DNA of 18,715 nucleotides from Strigomonas culicis (lineage: Eukaryota; Euglenozoa; Kinetoplastea; Trypanosomatida; Trypanosomatidae): NCBI GenBank assembly GCA_000482145.1, contig AUXH01000386.1, positions 1-18,715 of the forward strand, in the 5' to 3' direction. Numbering within the stretch: the first letter of the stretch is position 1; each line of letters opens with the position of its first letter. The notes under the pieces were generated by a model. That model saw only the letters and a program-made list of their open reading frames with translations. It did no database searches and was not told the origin of the DNA. The translations under genes and the position numbers were made by a program. Below are positions 1 to 8,201 of this stretch, one piece after another.

Positions 1-23
1 CAACAACGAGAAAGACAGAGTGT

Positions 24-50
24 TGTGTGTGTGTGTGTGTGTGTGTGTGT
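24..50. repeat. TG dinucleotide microsatellite
   Basis: An uninterrupted TG/GT run of about 13 units is directly visible. Such runs are common in trypanosomatid spacers and tend to vary in length between strains. No function is implied. Confidence 0.9.
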
Positions 51-253
51 ATAAAATGTATGACTCCTCATGGGAACAGTTGAGGGAACTGGGAAAGCCT
101 TGTGTCCAGTCTAAGATGTTCGATGGCTTTTGTTTTTCTCCTCCCTCTTCTCTCTTTCATTATTTCATTGTAGTTCTGCGTAAGCTCTTTGGAAATAGCA
201 GCAGTTTTTTTATTTAATACAATTATTATTATTTTACTTTTTTCATTCGAGTG

Positions 254-287
254 TTTCCCTTTTTCTTTCTTTCTTCTCTTTTACCAG
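254..287 (+). promoter_or_regulatory. Probable spliced-leader acceptor for the receptor kinase gene
   Basis: A nearly pure pyrimidine tract (about 254-282) runs into ACCAG, with the AG at 286-287. This is the arrangement used for trans-splicing in kinetoplastids and would leave a 5' UTR of about 110 nt without an upstream ATG. A shorter tract at 334-343 followed by AG at 349-350 is an alternative giving about 47 nt. The choice is inferred from sequence only. Confidence 0.6.
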
Positions 288-397
288 TAAAAAAAAAACG
301 TAAAAAAAAACAGGGAAAGGGAAATATACATTGCTTTTTCTTTCGTATAGTACTTCATCTACCTTTGCTCCACTTTGAGCCGTAAACGGCCAAAGAG

Positions 398-3300
398 ATG
401 AGCTCCAACCAGTATGCTCCCAGTGATTTCTCACTGCGCTCTTCGCACTCTCAGCAAGCGGAGAATGATACTATAGCTTCACAAGCGCTCCGACCGGCGC
501 GATTAGATAATCTTCAAATAGTGATCCCTACTCCATCTGTTGTGCCGCCGGTGCGCACAGAGCGAGAACATGCCGAGTGCATCGCAGGCGTCACAGTCTC
601 GGAGACCATACAAGGTGACAAGAGCACGTTGGCCTTGTTGCGCAGCGACTTTAGTGTGAAGAAGCTCTCTATCAATCCAAACGGCACGATGCCACGAGTG
701 AGTCCCACTGTGTTACAGCAGGCGGCCGACCCTCTCAGTCGTGCGAGGGCCGTCCCACCAACGGCGGTCGAGCCGCAGGCGGGCAGCGATAATTGTGAGG
801 GCGAACACGACGAGCACAACAACAGCCCAAAGACGCCTTTGACGCTAAAGACGGAAACGTTAGACCACGCAAGCGATGGGGAGGAGGCCGAGGATAGTGA
901 CGTGTGCATGGAATCTATCCTCAAACAAGCGGCCAGAACAACCGGCGTGCGACTCACGTGGATTCTGTATTCTATGATTTTTCTCGTGATCGCACTTTTC
1001 ACAATGATATTGGTGCAAACAACCTATACTATGAACGCGGCGCTGCGAACAAGCGGCAGAGGTTCCGTGCAGACCTTGGCCTCATCTCTTCTTACCAATG
1101 CTCAATTGTTACAGCACGATCTTGACAAAATGTTCAGTATCGTCGATCTCACTGTGGAGTACAACAAAGACAGTGAAAGTGCATCGGCCATCTCCGTTGG
1201 TGATAATGACAGTTCATTTGACCCGGTGATAGTCGATACTATTTACGTGTCCACTCTCTGTGACCGTCTCTTTGGTTCGCCTGAGTATATCGTGAACAAT
1301 GACAAGCACAAGAGCCTGTACACCATGTCTTGCAATGCGTCGGAAGCAGCAATTATTAATGCAGAGAAAATACCCCGTTCCTTTCCATCCGAGACCATAC
1401 GCACGGCGTCCCTATCCGACACATTTCTGGTGTCCTATCGCCGCTCCGCGTACGGCGACGACTCATCCGTCACTGGTGTCGTTTTAAATAAGCAGCTCAT
1501 CGGCCGCAACCTTCTCAGTAATGATATGCTTGAATACAGTACGGGCACGCTGGAGCATGTATATGTGGGTATCCTGCTAGGGACCTGGAACAGCACAGAG
1601 CCTACCATTGTCTTACACAGCCTGGGCGACGGTGTAACCACATACACGACACCACAGCCCACTGTAAAGGGCGCCGAGCTCGAAGCCTTGTACCAAGAGG
1701 TGTGCGCCCCTGGGTCAAAGTACATTTGGCACACCGTTGCGCGGTCAGACGATATTAACTACAAAGAGGCGAAAGTGAGTTATTCCAGTAGCACGAAGAA
1801 TGACATACCAAAGCCGTACGAAGTGTTTGGCGGGACCTGGCAGTTGCTGTCCCGCTCTGTGCTGTGTATGGCCATCTGTACTCATCCGACGGACACCACA
1901 TGTGCGGAAGGCAACCCGACAACCATGCGCTACATCATCGACTACACACCCTACTCGATGGTTGGAGAGGCCGTGAACATTGTGAGTATCATCAGTATCC
2001 TAGCGCTCGTATTGTTTTCCCTTTTAGCGATTGCCAGTTACTTTAGCATCACAATCCCAATTAACTACCTGCGCTTCCAACTGTTGCATGTGAGCACTTC
2101 TACCTGTGAGTACTCCAACTTTTATAAGAACATCATCCGGCTGTCTCATCCGGTGTGGCTGGGTGAGCTGGTGGCTTTGGTTCGCACGTTCAATATTCTA
2201 CGCCTCTGTTATCAGCTCAATATTAAATATGTGCCGGAACATGTCCTCAAGCGTCAAGCGAGAGAGTTGTACAACTCACGCTCCAAACTCAATGCTATAT
2301 ATAAGCTGGACCTGGACGACCACTTGCTCAATTCGGCCGACGAGAGTGACGACGATGAACGTGCAATAGAAATTGATGGCATAGCTGGTCCACGAATTAT
2401 GGACGAAGTGCCATGGTCCCCTAACAGGGAATGCGAAATGAATGATACATACAAGTTCCCGCTGCCTACGAGTCCGATACCCCACAACAATACCGTGTCC
2501 TTCCTCGACGCGTTGGATGAGTCCATCAACGTCACAAACGCATCCCTTCTCCGTGATGAGGCTAACGCGGAGCAGTCGATCAACCCCGCCGGCTACTTGG
2601 CCTCCGTGCGGCGCGGGTGCAAGCCGCCCATGACCGTGCGCAATGTCGACGATGCCACCATCATGTGCTTGTACCTCCAAGGAGTGGACGATGCCTTTGT
2701 GGTGAACTACGCGCTCGCTGTGAAGCAGCACCGGCGGCTCATGAAGTTTATGCTGCATTTCATCCGCCGCCACAACGGCACCATTCTTCAGCGCTCGGGC
2801 GAGTACTTCATCGTTGCGTGGAATGCATTTGGGAACTGCTCTGCGCACGCTGAGAAGGCCGCCATCTGCGCCATCGAGCTCGCGGCCGCACTTTCGCCGC
2901 ACCGCAGCAACGGACTCGACGTGGGCATCTTCCTGCACAAGGGCACGTTTGTGTGCGGCATTGTGGAGGATTCGAAGGAGGCCTTCACGACGGCCTTTGG
3001 ATCTGCGCCGCGGCAGGCGTACACGCTCTCGCAGCTGGTGTCCACGCTGCCGTACTTCCACGTGGTGGTGTCCGAGCCGGTGAAGCAGGCCCTCGCCTCA
3101 AACTACGAATTCAACATTGTGGACATCATCCGCCCCAGCAGCGTGAGTCACCAGCTCATCCTGTTCGAGCTGCAGGGCCGAAAGGCGCGCAACAAGCCGT
3201 CCATGTTTGTGCCCAGCTACACAAACGCGTTTCAGCACTTCAGAAATCACGACTTCGCCAAAACGTTGGAAGGTATTGGTGTCATTCGGAAGGAGTTTCC

Positions 3301-4816
3301 GGGCGTCGGCGAGGCGCTGCTCCAACGGCTGGAGCTCCTCTGCAACCACTACTCGAAGCAGGCCGGCGGGCTGCCGAAGCCGTACAGCCGCCCGTACCCC
3401 GCCTGGGTCAACTACGAGATGGCGGCGACCGCCGCGCTGTGCCAGAAGGGCACGCCGATGGAGCACACCTCGACCGGCGGCTCACCACTGCCCTACCACC
3501 TGTCCAGTGTCTTCAAGGATAAGGCGGTGCACCAAGATGACGTGACGGACTTCAAAACGGAGCTGCACATTAATGCGAAGCGGATCGGCTCCCCCGGGCT
3601 GCGGTCACGCAACCCCCAGCAGGGCCCGACGTCCGTCGTGGGGTCCGCCACCACGGCGGACAAGGAGGGGGGGAGCCCCACCTTCTCGCAGCAGGCCTCG
3701 GCCAGCCACAGCTCTCCGGCGGAGACGGTGCCGGCTGCGGGGGAGCACTGGACGCCCCAGATGTTCATGGACTCCAGCAGCGTCGCGTTCGCGCCCCTGC
3801 CAGCGTCGACCGCGGAGCCGGAGCCGGACGAGTCCACGCTGTCGCCGGCGAAGCAGAAGCACCTCGACGTGCTCGTCCCGCTGCAGTCCACGTTCGGTCC
3901 GGCGGGCCCCGGCGCCGCCTCGGCCTTTGACCAGTCCATCATTCAGAGTGTCGGCTTCTCGTTCTGCGAAGGGGAGAGGAGCAGGTCCATGGACCTGCCG
4001 AGCGAGATCGAGGGGAAGAACGGCGTGCTCTACATGAAGAGTGCGCAGCAGCTTGGCAAAGGCTCGTTTGGCTCCGTGTATCTCGGGATGGAGTCGCACT
4101 CGGGGAAGCTGGTGGCCATTAAGTTCTTGCCCTTCCCGCTGGACGATTCACAGCTTGAGAACGTTGAAGCGGAAGTGAGCATCATGCAGCGCGTAAAAGA
4201 CATGTATGTAGTGGATTTCATCACCTACGCGTTCGTGGGCGATATCATTGTGATCGTCATGGAATGCATGATGGCCGGCTCTTTGCAGAACATGATCTCT
4301 GCCTTCCATACCATTCCCTGCACCACGGCGCGCGTGTTCATGCGAGATGTGCTCCGTGGCTTGAACAAGCTGCACTCGTGTGGCGTCATCCATCGCGACA
4401 TTAAGCCGCAAAACGTACTGCTAACATTGACAGGCACATGCAAGATATCGGACTTTGGGGCGTCCGCGTGGCTGCAGCAGCTTGCTCGCAAGGAGTCCGC
4501 GGGGCAGGTGCAGGGCACGCCGGTGTACCTGGCGCCCGAGGCCGCGCGCGGCAAGCCTGTGAAGGCGAGTGACATATGGAGCTGTGGCATCGTCTACCTG
4601 CAGCTCATCACTGGGCGGCTGCCGTACGCAGAGGCGCAGCTGCGCCTCGCGCCCGCCATTCTGGTCTACCAAATAGGCGCCGGTCTCATCACCCCCGAGG
4701 TCCCAACCAATCTGGAGGGGCTGGACGCCGCCTTTGTAACAGCGTGTCTGCAGACGAACCCAGATGACCGACCGACAACGGAACGTCTCCTGGAGATGAC
4801 ATTATTTTACGTGTGA
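398..4816 (+). CDS. Receptor-like STE11/MAP3K-type protein kinase with a degenerate nucleotide-cyclase homology domain
   Basis: This is a 1,472-residue membrane protein. Residues 1-180 are polar and low-complexity. A first membrane segment lies at about 186-207 and a second at about 525-553. The roughly 315 residues between them hold several cysteines and N-glycosylation sequons (for example near 270, 313 and 398), so they are probably an extracytoplasmic sensor. Residues about 745-930 resemble a class III adenylate/guanylate cyclase domain, but the usual metal-binding aspartates are not where expected: the first beta strand reads IMCLYLQGV, and the later GD is GE at 801-802. Residues 941-1008 resemble the helical tail that follows cyclase domains in some bacterial cyclases. 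A disordered linker leads to a kinase domain at about 1212-1472 with glycine loop GKGSFGSV (1220), VAIK lysine 1242, HRDIKPQN (1332), DFG (1352) and APE (1379), so it should be active. The short activation segment (GTPVYLAPEA) suits STE11/MAP3K kinases. The start is the first ATG after the predicted acceptor. The ligand and pathway are unknown. Confidence 0.88.
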   Translation: MSSNQYAPSDFSLRSSHSQQAENDTIASQALRPARLDNLQIVIPTPSVVPPVRTEREHAECIAGVTVSETIQGDKSTLALLRSDFSVKKLSINPNGTMPRVSPTVLQQAADPLSRARAVPPTAVEPQAGSDNCEGEHDEHNNSPKTPLTLKTETLDHASDGEEAEDSDVCMESILKQAARTTGVRLTWILYSMIFLVIALFTMILVQTTYTMNAALRTSGRGSVQTLASSLLTNAQLLQHDLDKMFSIVDLTVEYNKDSESASAISVGDNDSSFDPVIVDTIYVSTLCDRLFGSPEYIVNNDKHKSLYTMSCNASEAAIINAEKIPRSFPSETIRTASLSDTFLVSYRRSAYGDDSSVTGVVLNKQLIGRNLLSNDMLEYSTGTLEHVYVGILLGTWNSTEPTIVLHSLGDGVTTYTTPQPTVKGAELEALYQEVCAPGSKYIWHTVARSDDINYKEAKVSYSSSTKNDIPKPYEVFGGTWQLLSRSVLCMAICTHPTDTTCAEGNPTTMRYIIDYTPYSMVGEAVNIVSIISILALVLFSLLAIASYFSITIPINYLRFQLLHVSTSTCEYSNFYKNIIRLSHPVWLGELVALVRTFNILRLCYQLNIKYVPEHVLKRQARELYNSRSKLNAIYKLDLDDHLLNSADESDDDERAIEIDGIAGPRIMDEVPWSPNRECEMNDTYKFPLPTSPIPHNNTVSFLDALDESINVTNASLLRDEANAEQSINPAGYLASVRRGCKPPMTVRNVDDATIMCLYLQGVDDAFVVNYALAVKQHRRLMKFMLHFIRRHNGTILQRSGEYFIVAWNAFGNCSAHAEKAAICAIELAAALSPHRSNGLDVGIFLHKGTFVCGIVEDSKEAFTTAFGSAPRQAYTLSQLVSTLPYFHVVVSEPVKQALASNYEFNIVDIIRPSSVSHQLILFELQGRKARNKPSMFVPSYTNAFQHFRNHDFAKTLEGIGVIRKEFPGVGEALLQRLELLCNHYSKQAGGLPKPYSRPYPAWVNYEMAATAALCQKGTPMEHTSTGGSPLPYHLSSVFKDKAVHQDDVTDFKTELHINAKRIGSPGLRSRNPQQGPTSVVGSATTADKEGGSPTFSQQASASHSSPAETVPAAGEHWTPQMFMDSSSVAFAPLPASTAEPEPDESTLSPAKQKHLDVLVPLQSTFGPAGPGAASAFDQSIIQSVGFSFCEGERSRSMDLPSEIEGKNGVLYMKSAQQLGKGSFGSVYLGMESHSGKLVAIKFLPFPLDDSQLENVEAEVSIMQRVKDMYVVDFITYAFVGDIIVIVMECMMAGSLQNMISAFHTIPCTTARVFMRDVLRGLNKLHSCGVIHRDIKPQNVLLTLTGTCKISDFGASAWLQQLARKESAGQVQGTPVYLAPEAARGKPVKASDIWSCGIVYLQLITGRLPYAEAQLRLAPAILVYQIGAGLITPEVPTNLEGLDAAFVTACLQTNPDDRPTTERLLEMTLFYV

Positions 4817-5005
4817 TGTTGACGTGTTGTACTCTTTTTTTTTTCTGTTGTATATATGTTGTTGTTACTGTGTCACGGAGAAGACGCATAGTTCCTTTTT
4901 TCTATTGTTGTTTTTAGTTTATTGTTCATTATCATTGTTATCATTGTATATACTTACTCTCTCTTTTCAAAAAGAAAACCGAGGGAAAACTAACGAAAAA
5001 CACTT

Positions 5006-5080
5006 ATGAGTCCATGTGTCTTGCTAATGCTTATCATTACATTGTTGCTTTTAAGTGTTTCAGAACAAGAGCAAGGGTGA
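5006..5080 (+). other. Candidate 24-residue hydrophobic microprotein ORF (speculative)
   Basis: This is the first ATG after the acceptor-like signal at 4954-4974. It opens 24 codons ending at TGA. The predicted peptide has one hydrophobic stretch, CVLLMLIITLLLLSV, followed by an acidic tail (EQEQ), so it looks like a lone membrane helix or signal-like peptide. T-rich DNA often encodes hydrophobic residues by chance, so this is only a candidate. It could equally be untranslated 3' UTR sequence. Confidence 0.15.
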
Positions 5081-5527
5081 AGAAGGAAAAAAAGGGAGAG
5101 AAAAGTGATGAGGTAATGAGTGACATACCCTTCTCCTATCCCTCCCTGTACACACATACACATGCTATACATAACCGCTATTGGTATCTCGTTTCCTTTA
5201 TTTCTTTTCTAATTGGAAATCTATACATTCTATTAGCTGGATGGATGAGTAACCATATGTTGATGTTGTTTTCCTCTTTTTTTCTTTTGTCACAATGATA
5301 ATCGAGGTTCCATCAAGATTTATAACGTTCCCTCAATTGTTTTCTCAAATACTCCGTTTTTTTTTTTTTTGCTTGTAATGCTTTTTTTTTTCCATGTTAA
5401 TATAATTGCTTATATGTTCCGAAAGGATGTACAAATATATTGACTCTTTGCTTCCATAATTTTGCATTTCTACAATGATAGCATTGTTGGTATGAACTAT
5501 CACGCTTGGTTCGCTTAAAGGTTGCGC

Positions 5528-5554
5528 TTATTATTATTATTATTATCATTATTG
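5528..5554. repeat. TTA trinucleotide repeat in the spacer
   Basis: About eight TTA/ATT units with one interruption (TCA) are directly visible. They form a simple AT-rich microsatellite within the long spacer. Confidence 0.85.
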
Positions 5555-5699
5555 TTTGTTTCTCAATGTCCTCGTGATGTATTGTTCTCGTTGAGACTAT
5601 TATTACGTTGATCTTTTCGTGCATCGGACTAAGCTGCACGATGAAGTTGGCGAGATGCGACAGTCAATACTGTAAATGAGTGCGGCATGCAAAATAATT

Positions 5700-5758
5700 A
5701 TCTCTCTTCCTCTCTCGCTCTCGCTCTCTCTCTCTCTCTGTATATATATATATGAAAG
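5700..5758 (+). promoter_or_regulatory. Spliced-leader acceptor region for the mitochondrial helical-repeat protein gene
   Basis: A CT-rich tract of about 38 nt (5701-5739), largely CT repeats, is followed by a TA run (5740-5753) and then the first AG at 5757-5758. It would give a 5' UTR of about 110 nt. No ATG occurs between the AG and the start codon at 5869, which supports that start. The tract is also a CT microsatellite. Confidence 0.7.
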
Positions 5759-5868
5759 CAACAATAAAAGTAATCGACGTGACATACTATTGTGCGCATA
5801 AATAGAAGCGCGCTCTCATATACTCAGACACGTACCGTAAGTCCATAGACACACGCTTACACGGTACG

Positions 5869-7836
5869 ATGAGGTGTGGGAGCAAAGCGTTAGTGCTCTC
5901 AACGCGGTCCACCGCACGCCGGTTTGGCGCCACTCCGTGGCTTCGCCCGGGCGCGCTCACTTCCAGCTGCAGGAGACGCGCGCCACGCGACGTTGCGCCG
6001 CAGCCCTTCGGGGGGCGGTGGTGCTCCACGTTGAGCAGCGCGCCGACAGCAGAGCTCGGGACGCGCGATGCACCGGGCGCGGACGATAGTGACGCTGAGC
6101 TGCCGCGCCACAGAGGCAGCGACGCGCAGCTCGTGCAGCTGCTGCAGGACGCCGTGCCCCTGCCGACCGCGGGGGAGATCACGGAGCTCATGAAGGGTGC
6201 CAAAAACGCCGCGGAGATTCGCCACCTGTTGGAGCGCGTCGCGTACCGGCACCACCTGTGCTACGACCTGCTCAACGGCCACGCGTACCGCGTGGCGGTG
6301 ATGCAGTCCCTGACGACGGTCGCGCCCCGCACCCAGGCGATGAACGAGTGGTTTGATTGCCTGAGGCGCTTCCGCAAGATGAACTTTGTTTTGACGCGGA
6401 CCTTTGCGGCGGAGGGGTTCACCATCATCCGCCAGTGGCTCGCGCACACATTTGACACGGAGGGACGAACGCCGCGACTCGTCACCGAGGGGCTCGCGCA
6501 CATTCGCCAGCTCATGTATTGGTGCCAGGAGGACGGGCTGGTGTTTGACCATGTGCTGTACACCCGCATTGTCTTTCTCTTGACCATGACTGTCAGCTAC
6601 TTTGACCGCCAAAACCTCTTTCGGTCCACTTTTCGGCGTGACTTCGTGAAGCGCGACGGCATCGTGGTGGAGTGGGTCGTGGGCAGCGTCCGCTGCGTCG
6701 ATTTCGACGAGTGCGTGCTGCAGTGCGACGCCCTCATGGAGGAGGTGCTCGGCAACCTGCGACAGGACATCCCCTCGCGGCCCAACTTCAGCATCATGTA
6801 CCGCTTGGTTGACTACTACTTTGCCGCGGATAACGTGGAAAAGATGATTGCGGTCATGGAGGACGCGCACAGCTACGGCATCAACATAGCGGAGAGCAGC
6901 ACGGCAAAGCTGATGCAACTCGCGTGCGCCTTCAACTATCCCAACGTGCCGGAGCTCTTCCTGCGGTGGCGCGCCACGCTCCCGCAGTGCGTCATCGCCC
7001 CGCCCGACATGAGCCGGCTGCTCTTCTACTACAGCCGCTCCGGCGGCGGCCGGCCGTGCCCGGCGTGCGGCGAGCCGTACAACCACCGCAACATGAGCGT
7101 GTACTGCTGGCAGCAGACGCTGCCGCACCAGCGCCGGTGCCCGCTCCTCGCGATGGCGCGCGCGCAGAAGGGCGAGCTCGAGGAGGACCGCGCGGCGCCG
7201 CAGAACGCAGACTGGAGCGAGAGGGCCTTCCAGCTGTACGAGCTGTCGCGGGCACGCTCCATCGAGTGGGGGGCCTCCGAGTGGCGCGCCTTTCTGCTGT
7301 GCTGCATTTTCTCTCCGCGCGCGATGGAGGCGAAGGCGCTGGTGGACCGCCACTTCGACAGCGCGCGCATGGACGACTTCCTGCGCGCGTCCTACGTGCG
7401 ATTGCTGCGGCACCACGCGCCATCGGAGGCCGTGACCGCCCTGCAGCTGTGGCAACAGAAGCAGATCCGCATGTCGCCCATTGCACTGCAGGAGGCGCTG
7501 ATGGCCGCCGCGTGCGTGTCGGATGACACACTCCGCCAGAGCCACATCCGCTTCATCTGGCAGCTGCTGTTGAACAAGAACAGCTACGTGATGCCCTTCA
7601 CGAAGCGGCTCTTCGAGAAAATGGGTCGTGAGCATCAGCGCGCGGGCCGCTGGAGCCCGGCGTGCGCGGCGCTCTTCGACGAGATTGTGAGCATGCGCCC
7701 CCGCCAGGTCTCGCTGTTGGACATGAAGGACAGTGCATCCGATTTTGTGATGGGGACGACAAAGAAGAACTTGTACATTCCTCTTCCCCTACTGGGACAG
7801 ATGGATACGCTGGACACGGCGCGTAGACGGAAGTGA
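5869..7836 (+). CDS. Probable mitochondrial helical-repeat (PPR-like) protein with a Cys/His cluster
   Basis: The protein has 655 residues. The first 40 are rich in Arg, Ser and Ala with no acidic residue before about position 41, which fits a mitochondrial import sequence. The rest is predominantly helical. Stretches at about 305-375 read like degenerate pentatricopeptide helix pairs (for example around YRLVDYYFAADNVEKMIAVM), and similar helical pairs appear toward 450-600. PPR proteins are abundant in kinetoplastid mitochondria, where they act in RNA processing and mitoribosome assembly; which role applies here is unknown. An unusual segment at 397-424 has C397, C400, H406, C413, H420 and C424 and could bind zinc. 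The start is the first ATG after the acceptor. I do not recognise a named family, and another alpha-solenoid type is possible. That it is a real gene is much surer than its function. Confidence 0.8.
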   Translation: MRCGSKALVLSTRSTARRFGATPWLRPGALTSSCRRRAPRDVAPQPFGGRWCSTLSSAPTAELGTRDAPGADDSDAELPRHRGSDAQLVQLLQDAVPLPTAGEITELMKGAKNAAEIRHLLERVAYRHHLCYDLLNGHAYRVAVMQSLTTVAPRTQAMNEWFDCLRRFRKMNFVLTRTFAAEGFTIIRQWLAHTFDTEGRTPRLVTEGLAHIRQLMYWCQEDGLVFDHVLYTRIVFLLTMTVSYFDRQNLFRSTFRRDFVKRDGIVVEWVVGSVRCVDFDECVLQCDALMEEVLGNLRQDIPSRPNFSIMYRLVDYYFAADNVEKMIAVMEDAHSYGINIAESSTAKLMQLACAFNYPNVPELFLRWRATLPQCVIAPPDMSRLLFYYSRSGGGRPCPACGEPYNHRNMSVYCWQQTLPHQRRCPLLAMARAQKGELEEDRAAPQNADWSERAFQLYELSRARSIEWGASEWRAFLLCCIFSPRAMEAKALVDRHFDSARMDDFLRASYVRLLRHHAPSEAVTALQLWQQKQIRMSPIALQEALMAAACVSDDTLRQSHIRFIWQLLLNKNSYVMPFTKRLFEKMGREHQRAGRWSPACAALFDEIVSMRPRQVSLLDMKDSASDFVMGTTKKNLYIPLPLLGQMDTLDTARRRK

Positions 7837-8201
7837 GGTGCTTTGTAAAATAGGCAGTGTGGGGGGTTGTGGTGGACGTTCTGGCGAGCGCTTCTTCGCG
7901 CGTTACGGTGCTTTTTGTTATTATTATTGTTCATTTGTTCACGAAAACTGTAAGACATTAAGACTTAATACGAACATAAAACGAAAATGGATTTATCTCT
8001 CCTTCTTGTATGAAGACACATTGTCTTCTATTGATTTGATAGAAAGGTGTGCCTGTATGGCCATGCCATGACTTGTCAACCATGCTTCTACCTTCCTCTT
8101 ATACATACATTTATCTATGACACGACAACACTGTAGCGAAAAAAAAAACTTGAATAAAGAGTATAGATTACAATCTGCTGCTTAGCGACTTCACTTGAAG
8201 G
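7837..8201. other. Spacer between the PPR-like gene and the pseudokinase gene
   Basis: No gene is seen in these 365 bp. The first part is GC-moderate with a G-rich stretch (7858-7876), and the rest is AT-rich. The acceptor for the next gene is weak: a short pyrimidine stretch at 8086-8100, with the nearest convincing AG at 8135-8136 and another at 8158-8159. Either leaves a short 5' UTR with no upstream ATG before 8202. Confidence 0.6.

Larger units (their letters stand above)
1..397. other. Gene-less left flank: 3' UTR or spacer of an off-window gene, then 5' UTR of the first gene
   Basis: No credible coding sequence is seen. The segment is AT-rich with a TG dinucleotide run at about 24-50, T runs, and two A runs near 290-310. 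The only short ORFs read through the TG repeat or start at non-ATG codons. By the usual trypanosomatid layout, the left part would be the 3' UTR or spacer of an upstream gene and the part after the AG at 286-287 would be the 5' UTR of the receptor kinase. No ATG lies between that AG and 398. Confidence 0.6.
4817..5868. other. Unusually long (1,052 bp) AT-rich spacer without a convincing large gene
   Basis: This spacer is almost three times the length of the other four in the window (354-375 bp). It contains T runs (around 4833-4843, 5278-5284, 5357-5370 and 5383-5391), a TTA repeat at 5528-5554 and a CT/TA block at 5700-5753. It would comprise the 3' UTR of the receptor kinase and the 5' UTR of the next gene. 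A second acceptor-like signal at 4954-4974 and a tiny ORF at 5006-5080 are described separately. A 94-codon ATG ORF at 5014-5298 has AT-rich composition unlike the neighbouring genes and is not called. No RNA gene was recognised. Confidence 0.7.

Noticed and set aside
20..217. A 65-codon open frame at the left edge
   Set aside because: It begins at a non-ATG codon and reads through the TG microsatellite. There is no coding-like composition.
5105..5111. GTGATGA, a perfect C-box for a C/D snoRNA
   Set aside because: No D-box (CTGA) was found at a suitable distance downstream, and no terminal stem is visible.
5014..5298. A 94-codon ATG ORF with a hydrophobic C-terminal half in the long spacer
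   Set aside because: Composition is AT-rich and unlike the flanking genes, no family is recognisable, and an earlier ATG at 5006 in another frame would precede it in any transcript.
7838..8071. A 77-codon open frame after the PPR-like gene
   Set aside because: It starts at a non-ATG codon and lies in spacer DNA, with no recognisable domain.
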